Shown: positions 46,986-56,470 of the stretch, in pieces
Layout of the letters: each line of letters opens with the position of its first letter
How positions within the stretch are numbered: position 1 is the stretch's first letter
Assembly (NCBI GenBank): GCA_017881265.1
Contig: JADGRA010000067.1
Location: forward strand, 1-64,000
From: Myxococcaceae bacterium
Lineage (GTDB): Bacteria; Myxococcota; Myxococcia; Myxococcales; Myxococcaceae
DNA length: 64,000 nt
Direction: 5' to 3'
Program-made: the position numbers and the translations under genes
Notes under the pieces: model-generated
Databases searched by the model: none
What the model was told of the DNA's origin: nothing
What the model saw: only the letters and a program-made list of their open reading frames with translations

Positions 46986-48166
46986 ATGACGCTTCCTTTC
47001 CCGCGGTGGTTCCACACATCAACAACGGGCTTCCCCAGGTAGTTCAAATCGCGATACCGCTGGTGGGGCGCTCCAATGACGAAGAGGTTCGCTCGTTCGA
47101 GAACCTCCGCTTCGGGAAGAAGTTCCGGATCAACAACATACGGGTCGGTGGTGAGCACCGCCGCTGAGGTTAGAGACAGTATTTTCTTGAGCTTGTACGA
47201 CAGCGATTCACGAGTGTCATCGCTTTCTGCTTTGAAAGCCATGCCAAGAAGTCCAACCGTCTTGTTCTTGAGATCAGGCCACCGACGCTGCATCCGATTC
47301 ACAACGAATTGTGGTAACCCCTCGTTGACGAGCATTGCAGAGTGGCCCAGGAAGAACTGATTATTGTTGAAGGCCGACATCTGCATCGTGTCTTTGAAGA
47401 GGCACGGGCCCGCTGCAAAGCCGGGAGCCGGCATGTGCGCAGCCCTAGGGTACTTGAACTTCATCGCGTGCAAGATGCGATGGAAGTCAATGTTCCATTC
47501 TGAGCTGAGCATGTAGAACTGGTTCGCGACGGCGAACGTGACGTAGCGAAAGACGTTGTTGAAGAGCTTGGTGAGTTCCGCTTCTAGGGGCGTCAGCTCG
47601 AGGAGATCGATGCCGAGCGGCTCAAAGACGGCTCTGGAGGCGGCGACTCCGACAGGCGAGAAGCTGGCGACAATCTGCGGAAGCTTCCGGATTTCCTCCA
47701 GAGCGACGCCCTCGGCGACGCGCTCCGGACAGAAAGCGACGTGGACGTCCAACCCACGCCGGCGAAGTTGGTCCTGTACCCGCTCGGAGGTCCCCGGGTA
47801 CACGGTGGACCGCAGAACGAGGGTCTGCCCCGGATGCAGAACCTCGTAGAGTTGGCTCAGCAGCCGATCGAACACCGCGAACGACGGATTCAGGTGTTCA
47901 TCCACTGGGGTGCCGATGACGACGATGAGCGTCTCGCACTCCCTCAGGACGTCGGGGCTAGCGCTGACCACCAGCCCACTCGCCAGGGCGTCCCTTAGCC
48001 CTTCGGTCGCGCCAGCGTCGCGGAACGGCATTTCTCCCCGCTTCACGCGTTCGACGGCCTTCGCGTCGATGTCGAAGATTCGGACGTGGTGATGGGGGGC
48101 AAGCGCAATTGCCAGCGGAAGGCCAACGTGGCCGCAACCCCCTACGACTCCGACAGTTTGTCTCAT
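46982..48166 (-). CDS. Nucleotide-sugar dehydrogenase (UDP-glucose/UDP-ManNAc type)
   Basis: A 394-residue two-step NAD dehydrogenase producing a UDP-uronic acid. NAD motif GVVGGCGHVGLPLA, then VIGTPVDEHLNPS, STVYPGTSERV, AFCPERVAEG, the Lys/Asn pair LTKLFNNVFRY, and the catalytic Cys in AAGPCLFKDTMQM. The GPCLxKD form favours the WecC/WbpA branch over plain UDP-glucose dehydrogenase, but this is not certain. First gene of the five-gene operon; a 373-bp gap lies upstream. Confidence 0.9.
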   Translation of the reverse strand: MRQTVGVVGGCGHVGLPLAIALAPHHHVRIFDIDAKAVERVKRGEMPFRDAGATEGLRDALASGLVVSASPDVLRECETLIVVIGTPVDEHLNPSFAVFDRLLSQLYEVLHPGQTLVLRSTVYPGTSERVQDQLRRRGLDVHVAFCPERVAEGVALEEIRKLPQIVASFSPVGVAASRAVFEPLGIDLLELTPLEAELTKLFNNVFRYVTFAVANQFYMLSSEWNIDFHRILHAMKFKYPRAAHMPAPGFAAGPCLFKDTMQMSAFNNNQFFLGHSAMLVNEGLPQFVVNRMQRRWPDLKNKTVGLLGMAFKAESDDTRESLSYKLKKILSLTSAAVLTTDPYVVDPELLPEAEVLERANLFVIGAPHQRYRDLNYLGKPVVDVWNHRGKGSVI

Positions 48167-48324
48167 AGGGTCTCAAAACCCCGCCCTCAAGGGGCTCGGG
48201 GCAAGGAGACGCGCAACCTAGAAGAAGCAGAATGGTGGGTCAACCACGCAGACAGCACTGTTCGAGGTGGTCCTGCGCCCACGGCGACGGCGTGGACGAG
48301 GCGAGCAGCGCGCGAAGGGCATGA

Positions 48325-48543
48325 GCCCATGAATTAGCGCTTGCTCTCGGTCAGCGCCCCACTGCCATCCGCTGCCCTGCAGACCTCAAGTGGCAAGAGC
48401 ATCAGAGAAGCAGCATCCGGGCCTTGAAGACGGCTTTCACCGCGTTGCAGGAACACTTCGGGAATGCGACCATGACGACGGAGGCCGCGCTTGTTCAAGA
48501 CATCGGCACGCGCTGGGAGTTCCACGTTAGGCCACTGGTATGA
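48325..48543 (+). pseudogene. Headless open frame, possible 3' remnant of a gene
   Basis: A stop-free frame of 72 codons begins just after an in-frame TGA (48322-48324), has no convincing start codon, and ends in TGA overlapping the next gene's ATG (ATGA, 48540-48543). The translation, with ALKTAFTALQEHFGNATMTT, is helical and amphipathic rather than random. The overlap is the same as in true coupled pairs here. I do not recognise it. The remainder of the 48167-48539 gap shows only CCCC/GGGG pairing before the dehydrogenase. Confidence 0.35.
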
Positions 48544-50159
48544 GAGGTCACGAGCTAGTCAAGAGGCTCCTCGGGGTGTTCGCGCGCCCCCCTGCTGGTG
48601 TAACCGCGGCACTTCTCTTTGGCGGGAGCGCCTCGCTCGCACGTGGAACCGACGCGACATGGGACCTCAGAAACTATCATTTTTACAATCCTTGGGCATT
48701 GCTCCATGGGCGCCTCTATCTTGATTACGCGCCAGCACAAATTCAGACCTACCTCAATCCGCTTCCAGATCTCCCGTTCTACGCATTAGTGCGGGCTGGA
48801 ATGCCCGCGCCATTTATTGCGTTCTTGACGGGCCTTCCCTTCGGTCTTGCCGTCTACTTCTTTTGTCGAATCGTGCACCGCGTGACGCTCGACCTCGGCG
48901 TTCGGCGGCAGGCACTCGCTCTCTTTGCGATTTGTGCGGTGGCGTTCACCGGTGCGGCAGGGTTCTCCCAAATCGGGTCGACAATGAACGAATGGACAAC
49001 GACGGCATTGGTGATGGTCGCTTTGTTTCTCCTCGTACGTAACGTCAGCGAGGGCCAGGCGTTGAATGTTTCTACGTCAGTCGTGGCCGGCGTAGCTTCC
49101 GGTGCCGCAGCCGGCCTGAAGCTCACCGCCGTCGTATACGTCATTGGACTGTCTACGGCGGCTCTTCTGTTTTTCGGGCGAAGGCGAGACTCCACTCGAG
49201 GCCTGCTGAGTTTTGCGACTGGGATTATTTTTGGATTCTTGGTTACCTATGGTTTCTGGGGACTAGCGCTCTGGAAGAGATTCGGTTCCCCATTCTTCCC
49301 GTTCTTCAACGGTATCTTTAGGTCGGTCTATTGGGAGCCACTGAATTTTTTCGATACAAGATTTCGTACGCACGGGCTCGCGTGGCTGACGTTTCCGTTC
49401 CGGCTCGCCAAGGGAGGGGCGGTCGCGAGCGAAATCTATCAGCGTGAGCCAAGGTTGGCTGTCCTGGTTGCTCTGGTGATCGCTCTGGTTGTCTCGAGAG
49501 CATGGGCTTGGAGGAGGTACGGCTCCCGGTCGGACTTGGGCAGCCGTCTGACGCCGCGTGCCAGCGTGGTCTTTCTCGTCGAGTTCCTCGGCGCTTCCTA
49601 CTTGGTCTGGCTCGCGACCTTTGTAATCTATCGCTATGCGATTCCCATCGAGCTCGTCGCGAGCCTGCTTCTTGTCCTGACGCTGCGGTTGGCTCTTGCG
49701 GAGAACCGAGCTCGGGACCTGATCACTAGTGCGGTGCTCGGCGCCATTATTGCGACAACAGCTGCGCCGGATTGGGGACGCGGCCCTTTTCGCACGGGTC
49801 GCTACATCGACGTTCGGCTTCCATCGCTGCCGGAGGATTCTATAGTCCTGATACTCTCCAGAGAGCCCTTCGGGTACATCGTGCCCTTCATCGACTCCCG
49901 CTCACGCGCCGTGCGGCCAATCAGCAATTTTACGGGACCGGACCATCACAATCGGCTGGAGCAAGAGCTCTCGGAGATTGTAGCGAACCAGCTCGGCCCG
50001 ATGTACGTCATCAGATACCTTGATGTCCTTGATCCAGCGGAGGAGCAGGCGCTTGAAACTTACCGGCTGCGACGGGTGGACGACCGATGTCAGGCGATTG
50101 AATCGAATCTGGAGGCGAACAGACGCCTCGGCATCTGTCCAGTGATTCGGCGGTCTTAG
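48540..50159 (+). CDS. Polytopic membrane protein, GT-C-like (glycan locus)
   Basis: A 539-residue protein with about ten to twelve membrane segments. The first loop has TDATWDLRNYHFYNPWALLH, with acidic residues placed as in GT-C transferases. The rest includes WLTFPFRLAKGG and a soluble ~120-residue tail from about 410. It may use a lipid-linked sugar, or be a Wzy-like or ligase protein; sequence alone does not decide. Base use is clearly more AT-rich than the housekeeping regions, with runs such as CATTTTTACAATC, hinting at transfer. Confidence 0.7.
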   Translation: MRGHELVKRLLGVFARPPAGVTAALLFGGSASLARGTDATWDLRNYHFYNPWALLHGRLYLDYAPAQIQTYLNPLPDLPFYALVRAGMPAPFIAFLTGLPFGLAVYFFCRIVHRVTLDLGVRRQALALFAICAVAFTGAAGFSQIGSTMNEWTTTALVMVALFLLVRNVSEGQALNVSTSVVAGVASGAAAGLKLTAVVYVIGLSTAALLFFGRRRDSTRGLLSFATGIIFGFLVTYGFWGLALWKRFGSPFFPFFNGIFRSVYWEPLNFFDTRFRTHGLAWLTFPFRLAKGGAVASEIYQREPRLAVLVALVIALVVSRAWAWRRYGSRSDLGSRLTPRASVVFLVEFLGASYLVWLATFVIYRYAIPIELVASLLLVLTLRLALAENRARDLITSAVLGAIIATTAAPDWGRGPFRTGRYIDVRLPSLPEDSIVLILSREPFGYIVPFIDSRSRAVRPISNFTGPDHHNRLEQELSEIVANQLGPMYVIRYLDVLDPAEEQALETYRLRRVDDRCQAIESNLEANRRLGICPVIRRS

Positions 50160-50289
50160 GCTGGTCGGAGAACCCGGTTGGGCACCGGAGCTCCCGTTGG
50201 CCAGCTAGGTTCCATCGATGCGGGCGGCGCACAAGCAGCTATCGCGCGGTCCTAACAACGCCAGGACGGGGGAAACGCCGAAATAGCAG

Positions 50290-50308
50290 CATAACGCTAT
50301 GCGTTATG
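50290..50308. promoter_or_regulatory. Perfect palindrome upstream of the 1098-residue fusion gene
   Basis: CATAACGC and GCGTTATG flank TAT, an 8+3+8 inverted repeat about 90 bp before the ATG at 50399, in a 239-bp gene-free stretch that is otherwise featureless. A dimeric regulator site is the simplest reading. Confidence 0.45.
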
Positions 50309-50398
50309 AGGGTTTTGTGAAAGAAGCTCGAACTCGGGCTGAAGTTCTGATGAACCCAGGCGCCCCGGTCTTCGTCGAAGTGGTCACTCCCGTTTGGC

Positions 50399-53300
50399 AT
50401 GAGCAACGAGCAAGCACCGTTCCGCTACTCCAGGCCTCCCGTTGACCCTGAGGGAAGGGAGCCCCTTGCCATCATCTCTCGCTGGATTGGGTCCGGAGCC
50501 GCGGTTCTCGACCTGGGAGCCTCGACCGGAGCTTTGGCCCGTCTCCTTGCTGCGCGGGGTTGCGTCCTCGACGGTGTGGAGATTGATCCCATCGCGGCGG
50601 CGACGGCGCGGCCGTCTTATCGTTCGCTGGTCGAAGCAGATCTTGAAACCGCCCGCCTGCCCGCGCTTTTCGAGGGGCGACGGTACGACGCCGTGGTCTG
50701 CGCCGACATCCTCGAGCACTTGCGAGACCCGGGCCCGCTTCTCGACCAGGCACGCGAGCTTCTGAACCCGGACGGAGCCCTCCTCGTCTCCCTTCCCAAC
50801 GTGGGCTACGCCGGGGTCGTGCTCGAACTGCTGGCCGGCGAATTCAATTACCGACCACTCGGGATTCTCGACTCGACACACGTTCGCTTCTATACGCGGC
50901 CCTCCCTGCTGAAGCTCGTCACCAACCATGGCTTCCACCCGGAAAAGCTGGAACTCGTCACTCGGACCCTCGACGATTCGGAGTTTGGGAGTCGCATGCT
51001 GGAACGCATTCCGCCGCGCATGCTCCGGGCCGTGCACGAGCAGACCGATGCACTCGTCTATCAGTTCGTCTTGCGTGCGAAGCTCATTCCGGGCCCTCGC
51101 GCCTTCGCGACCTCGCCGCCGCTTCCACTCGCGTGCTTTGTAGCACAGCTGTTTTGGAGTACAGGAGCCGCCAAGACATACGAGGAGAAGAACAGCGTCA
51201 CGACGACCGCCCCGCTCGATAGTGCGGTGCACGAGCTGAGATTTGTGTTCCCGGCATCGTCTGGCGAGCCTATTTCCCTGCGGCTCGATCCCTCTGACCG
51301 CCCTGGCTTCATTCACCTACACAGCTTGGCAGAGGAAAGTGAATCGGGCCCACCGCGATGGACGTGGCTGGCGGGCCAGGGTCCACCTCCAGTTCGCCCC
51401 CTTAGCCAGTTGCTCGCCCTTCCAGCTGATCCCATTCCAACATTCCTGTCCCTGGGCGAGGACCCATCGCTCGAGTTGATCCTCCCCCAGAAGGTGCAGC
51501 GTGAGGGCCGTGGCCTCCTCGTCGTCCGAATTTCGCTGTCGCCGACCGCGGAGGCCCTGGCGGTTGCTCGCGGAGCCGCGGATGCAGAAGGACGGTTAGC
51601 CCGTTCAGATGCTGCAACTGCAAGAATCGAACAGCAACTTGCTCGGACGGACGCGCGCCTTGCTCAGACGGAGGTGCGGCTACTAGAGGTCGGCGACCGC
51701 GAGCAGGCCAGTCTCCTCGCAACACGAGCTGACATCGCAGCGGCCGCGAAGGCGATTACGGCACTTGAACTCTCCAACCAAGCCCACGGCGAGGCCCGAC
51801 TAGACGACTTCGTCCAACTGTCCAACGGCATCGCAAGACTCCACAGCGAGATGGAAAGGCTTCGGGGGACGCTCGACGAGATGCAGTCCTCGAGCTGGCG
51901 GGGGGTACTTTCCAGACTCACCACTCGGATGCGCCGACGCAGCCGTCGCGTGATCGCTTCTCTGCTCCCGAGCCGTGTCAAAGCCTTTATCCGAAAGCAG
52001 CGACTTCTGCGACGCGCACGACTGATTACCAGTGCCGGTCTCTTCGACGCCGCCTACTACCGATCCCAAAACCCCGATGTGGGCGCTGCTGGGTTGGAGC
52101 CGCTTCACCACTACCTGGCCCACGGAGCGGCGGAGGGCCGGGACCCTCATGAGATGTTTGATACGTCATATTATCTCGAGCAAAACCCAGACGTGGCAGC
52201 GAGCGGACTCAATCCTCTCTTGCATTTCAGTTTGCACGGACGCGCCGAGGGCCGGCGACCGCACCCTGGCTTCACGGCAGATCAGTATCGCGCAGCCACG
52301 TCTCAAGGCCACCTCGTGGCTACCCGCGAGTCAAGTCCGACGGTCTCCTCAAGGCAGCACCTTGGTCTCACATTTCGGCGCTTCAGGACCCGTCGGTTCG
52401 ACAAAGGCCATCCGCAGCAAGATGCAGGCAAAGCCCCTAGCTTCAGAACTCTCGTCGTTAGTCACGTGCTGCCATTCCCGCCGCGCGCTGGCAACGAGTA
52501 CCGCATCCATCGGATGGTGAAGTGGCTCGAATCGATCGGGCACGAGGTCCACCTTGTCGTGGAACCGCTTCCAGGCGAATCTCTGGAGGCCGCGGCAGTG
52601 GAGCGTGCGGCGCTTGAATACCCAAACCTGATCGTCTGCGAACGGGACGGCACGCTACTCTACCAGTCCGGACGACCGGAGGTCATCTCGCAACTGTCAG
52701 CGTTGGATGAGGAGAAACCGCATTCGTTTGGAAAGCTGCCTAGTTCCGCGGGCCCAACAGCCGGGAAAGTCGCGGACCTCGAGCAGACCTTCTGTCCGGA
52801 CCACCTCCTCGACCTCCTGCTCCGGTTAGAGCATTCCATCCGACCGCACCTGGTAATCTGCAATTACGTCTTCATGAGTCGCTTTCTCACGATGTTGAGT
52901 AGCACCGTCTTCAAGGTCATCGACACCATCGATGTCTTCTCGACAAAGGCCAGCAAGGTCCTGCGCTTTGGAGTGGCTGACTCTCTCGATATTTCGCCTG
53001 TGGACGAAGGCAACCTCCTGAGGCGCGCCGACTTAGTTGTCGCCATTCAGCCGAATGAGGCCACGGAACTTCGGACACTGGTACCCGACAGGCCGGTCGT
53101 GACAGCAGGAGTCGACTTTACAATCGTCGCAGATCCTCGGGCCACACCGAGTGAGCCCGTAGTCCTGTACGTTGCCTCGAGCAACGCCCTCAACGTGAAA
53201 GGTGTCCGGGACTTTCTCTCCCTGTCATGGCCTCTGGTCCGACAGAGTGTTCCAGATGCCCGAATGTTGGTCGTCGGTCCTGTCTGCGAGGCAATCGACG

Positions 53301-53695
53301 CCGGCACCGAGGGGGTCGAACTGCTCGGTCGGGTGGACAAGCTCGACGACATTTACGCGCGGGCAAGGGTCGTCGTGAACCTCGCGGTCGCAGGGACAGG
53401 TCTGAAGATCAAGACGCTAGAGGCCCTCTCGCACCTCAGGCCAATTGTGGTCTGGCCATCGGGCGTCGACGGTTTGAGCCCAGAAGCGCAGCGCTTCTGC
53501 GACGTGGCGCATGATTGGTACGACTTCGCACGTCGTGTAGTCCGGCAGCTGACCGGTGACCAAGCACGCGACCTCGTCTCGCATCGCGTGGAAATCGAAC
53601 GGGAGTTCTCGCCAGCGGTGGTTTATGCTGAACTGCGAGCGGCCATCGAGGCGGGGATACGGCCTGCCTCGTCCCGGGAGGCGAGCGGCGCGTGA
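50399..53695 (+). CDS. Fusion: methyltransferase - coiled coil - NPDV repeats - GT4 glycosyltransferase
   Basis: A 1098-residue protein. Residues about 25-200 are a class I methyltransferase (AAVLDLGASTGALARLLA, then CADILEHLRDPGPLL and DSTHVRFYTRPSLLKL). About 260-380 is a less clear beta region. A coiled coil runs about 385-510 (ARIEQQLARTDARLAQTEVR), followed by an Arg-rich stretch. Two tandem ~41-residue repeats near 545-630 have the form FDxxYYxxxNPDVxxxGxxPLxHxxxHGxxEGR, seen next to many glycosyltransferases. A GT-B domain fills about 680-1080 (VVSHVLPFPPRAGNEYRIHR, GTGLKIKTLEALSHLRP). It may methylate and extend, or terminate, the exported glycan. Confidence 0.85.
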   Translation: MSNEQAPFRYSRPPVDPEGREPLAIISRWIGSGAAVLDLGASTGALARLLAARGCVLDGVEIDPIAAATARPSYRSLVEADLETARLPALFEGRRYDAVVCADILEHLRDPGPLLDQARELLNPDGALLVSLPNVGYAGVVLELLAGEFNYRPLGILDSTHVRFYTRPSLLKLVTNHGFHPEKLELVTRTLDDSEFGSRMLERIPPRMLRAVHEQTDALVYQFVLRAKLIPGPRAFATSPPLPLACFVAQLFWSTGAAKTYEEKNSVTTTAPLDSAVHELRFVFPASSGEPISLRLDPSDRPGFIHLHSLAEESESGPPRWTWLAGQGPPPVRPLSQLLALPADPIPTFLSLGEDPSLELILPQKVQREGRGLLVVRISLSPTAEALAVARGAADAEGRLARSDAATARIEQQLARTDARLAQTEVRLLEVGDREQASLLATRADIAAAAKAITALELSNQAHGEARLDDFVQLSNGIARLHSEMERLRGTLDEMQSSSWRGVLSRLTTRMRRRSRRVIASLLPSRVKAFIRKQRLLRRARLITSAGLFDAAYYRSQNPDVGAAGLEPLHHYLAHGAAEGRDPHEMFDTSYYLEQNPDVAASGLNPLLHFSLHGRAEGRRPHPGFTADQYRAATSQGHLVATRESSPTVSSRQHLGLTFRRFRTRRFDKGHPQQDAGKAPSFRTLVVSHVLPFPPRAGNEYRIHRMVKWLESIGHEVHLVVEPLPGESLEAAAVERAALEYPNLIVCERDGTLLYQSGRPEVISQLSALDEEKPHSFGKLPSSAGPTAGKVADLEQTFCPDHLLDLLLRLEHSIRPHLVICNYVFMSRFLTMLSSTVFKVIDTIDVFSTKASKVLRFGVADSLDISPVDEGNLLRRADLVVAIQPNEATELRTLVPDRPVVTAGVDFTIVADPRATPSEPVVLYVASSNALNVKGVRDFLSLSWPLVRQSVPDARMLVVGPVCEAIDAGTEGVELLGRVDKLDDIYARARVVVNLAVAGTGLKIKTLEALSHLRPIVVWPSGVDGLSPEAQRFCDVAHDWYDFARRVVRQLTGDQARDLVSHRVEIEREFSPAVVYAELRAAIEAGIRPASSREASGA

Positions 53696-55566
53696 GCATG
53701 GCTGTTGGGGGGGGAAGAATGCGGGAGCTGGGAGGTGTCCTGGTCGATGTCGAACGACTTCGGCCCGAAACCGCCGCAGGCTATTTTCGAGACCTTCGCG
53801 AGCGCTTGGGCCCATCGACGCTAGTCGCAATCTCTGGCCGCCGAGAGGACTATCGGGACTTTCCTGGGCCGTCTTGCTGGCTGGAGCGTGACGCCCGCGC
53901 ACTACCCATCGCCAGCGCGCGCACCGTCAACCGGGGGGACCTCTTGGTCCTGTTCGCGCCTATTCTGGTCGACGCTGCGGTCGTTCACGGACTCCTCGAA
54001 GGGTTCAACCTGGATGAGTTGGTCGGGGTTACACAGCCTCGCTTCTCCGACGCGGCCACAGACGCCCTGTGGGCCTTGCCCGGCGGAGATGACGGCGAGG
54101 CGGAGAGGTTGCCACGGCAGAGCTTGTCGATGCTACCGAACGCTTATCTAACGACCGAATACCTTGCGGCTTGTCTTGCAATCCGTCGAGAAGTGGCCGC
54201 CAGCTTCGCGCTCGATTCGGGACCAGCACAACGGCTCTTCATGGCACTTCTTCACGAGATGCGCAGTGCGCGGCGTCGCGGCTACCGGACTCTCGTCATG
54301 AACCGGCTTGTCGTAGCATCTGTTGAGCCACGGTCGGTCATCTACCCGTTCGACGAGCCGACGTCTCGCGTCGACCGTCTCGCCCAGGTGACCCGCAGCG
54401 CCGATGATTGGTTCAACACGGCCATCCACAGGCGCCGCGAGTCGCTCGTCGCCCGGGCTAGGCGCGCGCGACCGACCGAGAACATCCCCATCTTGCTCGA
54501 TTGCCGAGGCGTCGTCGACCACCACAATGGCACCTCTGAAGCGGTCTTCGGGCTACTTGAGGGGCTGAGCCTTGAGAATCCCGCCTGGGACATTGAATTG
54601 TGCTTTACGCCCGCCGCAGCCGCGTACCACCGGGTTCCGGCACGATTCCCCGGGATGAGCGTCAGCACAACGCTCTCACGTTCCAAGTTCGCCGCAGCGA
54701 TCTGCCTCAACCAGCCCTGGAATCTCTCGACGGTCAATGACCTGCATCGACGGGCCCTGACGGTGCTCTTTAACATTCTCGATACCATCGCATGGGATGT
54801 CGTCTATCTGGCGAATCCCGAGGTCGACAAAGTATGGCATTTCATTGCTGAGCACGCCGACGGGCTTTTTTACATTTCGGCGTTTAGCAAACAACGCTTT
54901 AATTTTCGCTTTCGCATAGCGCCCGGGATCCACCAGGCCGTCACCCATCTGAGCCTTGCATCCGAGGACTACTGCGACCCTGCTACGGCAGCACTTCCCC
55001 AGGGTGACCACATCCTCGTCTTCGGTAATCACTACGACCACAAAGCCGTCGCTCCAACGGTCGACCTCCTCAGCCGGGCGTTTCCGTACCAGCGTATTGA
55101 AGCAATCGGACCTCATGCCCAATCTCACCACAACGTCAGCTTTCGCCAGAGCGGACAACTGCCAGCTGGCGAGATTGACCGTCTTATAGCTACGGCGCGG
55201 CTCGTCGTATTCCCTTCCCACTACGAGGGATTTGGGCTGCCTGTCGTGAAGGCGCTTTCCTACGGCCGAGCGGTTGTTGTGCGCTCATCGTCCCTTTGGC
55301 AGGAAATCGCGGGCTTGATGCGAATGCCCGGTCAGCTCATCGAGTTCGTCACGCCACAGGACTTGGTGAAGACCGTGGGCCAACTGCTCAACGGCGAGCC
55401 GGCCGATGTGCTTCCCCTCGGACGAGCGCTGGTCGACGATGAGCCACCCCCGAGTTGGAGGCGGTGCGCCCACGGTCTGGTCAGATTGGTCGAAAGCACG
55501 GTGGCAGGTGCGGACGCTGAAAAATGGTACGAGCGCGACCGCACTCTTGCGTTGGCATACCCTTGA
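53692..55566 (+). CDS. Glycosyltransferase, GT4-like, with altered EX7E motif
   Basis: A 624-residue protein. Residues about 1-260 are an unusual N-terminal domain without recognised motifs. The GT-B part has DCRGVVDHHNGTSEAVFGLL near 268, ILVFGNHYDHKAVAP in the C-domain, and PSHYEGFGLPVVKALSYG near 508. There the second Glu of EX7E is Lys, so catalysis may differ or be lost. The GTG start overlaps the upstream fusion gene (GTGA), strongly implying joint expression. Confidence 0.8.
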   Translation: MSMAVGGGRMRELGGVLVDVERLRPETAAGYFRDLRERLGPSTLVAISGRREDYRDFPGPSCWLERDARALPIASARTVNRGDLLVLFAPILVDAAVVHGLLEGFNLDELVGVTQPRFSDAATDALWALPGGDDGEAERLPRQSLSMLPNAYLTTEYLAACLAIRREVAASFALDSGPAQRLFMALLHEMRSARRRGYRTLVMNRLVVASVEPRSVIYPFDEPTSRVDRLAQVTRSADDWFNTAIHRRRESLVARARRARPTENIPILLDCRGVVDHHNGTSEAVFGLLEGLSLENPAWDIELCFTPAAAAYHRVPARFPGMSVSTTLSRSKFAAAICLNQPWNLSTVNDLHRRALTVLFNILDTIAWDVVYLANPEVDKVWHFIAEHADGLFYISAFSKQRFNFRFRIAPGIHQAVTHLSLASEDYCDPATAALPQGDHILVFGNHYDHKAVAPTVDLLSRAFPYQRIEAIGPHAQSHHNVSFRQSGQLPAGEIDRLIATARLVVFPSHYEGFGLPVVKALSYGRAVVVRSSSLWQEIAGLMRMPGQLIEFVTPQDLVKTVGQLLNGEPADVLPLGRALVDDEPPPSWRRCAHGLVRLVESTVAGADAEKWYERDRTLALAYP

Positions 55567-55592
55567 ATGCTCACCGGAGCACTTGAGACTGC

Positions 55593-56450
55593 ATGCGAGT
55601 CCTAACCCTCTTCGCGCGGCATGGAAGCACGAAGTACCCCGACGCACTCGACGACCTCCACGCATTCTACAGGACCCGGCTTCGCTCCGTGCAGTACGAC
55701 TTACTTGTGGTCGATAATGATGCGGGTGTGGCCAGCCCCCGGCAGTTCTCGAAAGAGCTTGTCATCCCAGGCTCAAACCGTCTTTGGGAGTTTTCTGCGT
55801 GGGACGAGGGCCTCGCTCATCTCGGGCAGCGGGTCTGGGACTACGATTTTGTGCACCTCGTGACGTCAGCTTTCCGGACGCTTTATACACGCTACATCGA
55901 TCGCTTCGATGATGGCCTTCTTGAAAGCCTCGCGGGACGAGGTGCCGCCACGGGGCACGTCGACTACTACAACGAGCCGATTGTGGTACTCGGAAACCGC
56001 TCCCAGGCGTGGCTCCGCACCTCCTTTGTCTTCATTCCTCCCACAGAATTAGCGACCCTGGGCTCTCTCGTTAGCGTCGATAGGCCGGACGAGTTCTTCT
56101 CTGGTGACCCCGCGTGCCCGTTCCTCACCAAGGCACCCCTTTCCGAGACTTACCGCCGCTATATTCTCGACTGGCTGACCGGCCCAGGTACTGGGCAGGG
56201 AGTCATCTGGCACTCGCGATTTGAACTAACGGCAGAGAGTTTGCCGTACTTTCAGGCGAAGGTACTGGCAATGTTGAACGAACAAATGCTTGCCGTCCGT
56301 TTACGCCGCCAGGGTTGCGCGCTTGTGGATGCGACATGGCTAGCCACGCAGGCGGCCCGGAGTAATCTCCCGGCAGCGCTGCGGGCGATTCCGTACTGGC
56401 GAATACAGCTGTCGCAGCGAGACACCGACGCAGTCGCACTGCCGCCTTAA
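55593..56450 (+). CDS. Uncharacterised protein of the glycan locus, possible glycosyltransferase-like
   Basis: A 285-residue soluble protein I do not firmly recognise. It begins RVLTLFARHGSTKYPDALDD and YDLLVVDNDAG, resembling the start of a GT-A fold, and contains DYDFVHLVTSAFRTLYTRY. No clear DxD metal motif is seen. It lies 26 bp after the GT4 gene and is probably co-transcribed with it. It may modify or prime the same glycan. Confidence 0.55.
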   Translation: MRVLTLFARHGSTKYPDALDDLHAFYRTRLRSVQYDLLVVDNDAGVASPRQFSKELVIPGSNRLWEFSAWDEGLAHLGQRVWDYDFVHLVTSAFRTLYTRYIDRFDDGLLESLAGRGAATGHVDYYNEPIVVLGNRSQAWLRTSFVFIPPTELATLGSLVSVDRPDEFFSGDPACPFLTKAPLSETYRRYILDWLTGPGTGQGVIWHSRFELTAESLPYFQAKVLAMLNEQMLAVRLRRQGCALVDATWLATQAARSNLPAALRAIPYWRIQLSQRDTDAVALPP

Positions 56451-56470
56451 AACGGTACTGAGAGCCCGAG

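Noticed and set aside
48334-48525. 63-residue minus ORF in the 48.2-48.5 kb gap
   Set aside because: It is antisense to the more plausible headless + frame and has no ribosome-binding site or recognisable motif.
51000-52300. Possible CRISPR-like or tandem DNA repeats in the fusion gene
   Set aside because: The NPDV repeats are visible only at protein level; their DNA copies are diverged and there are no spacers.
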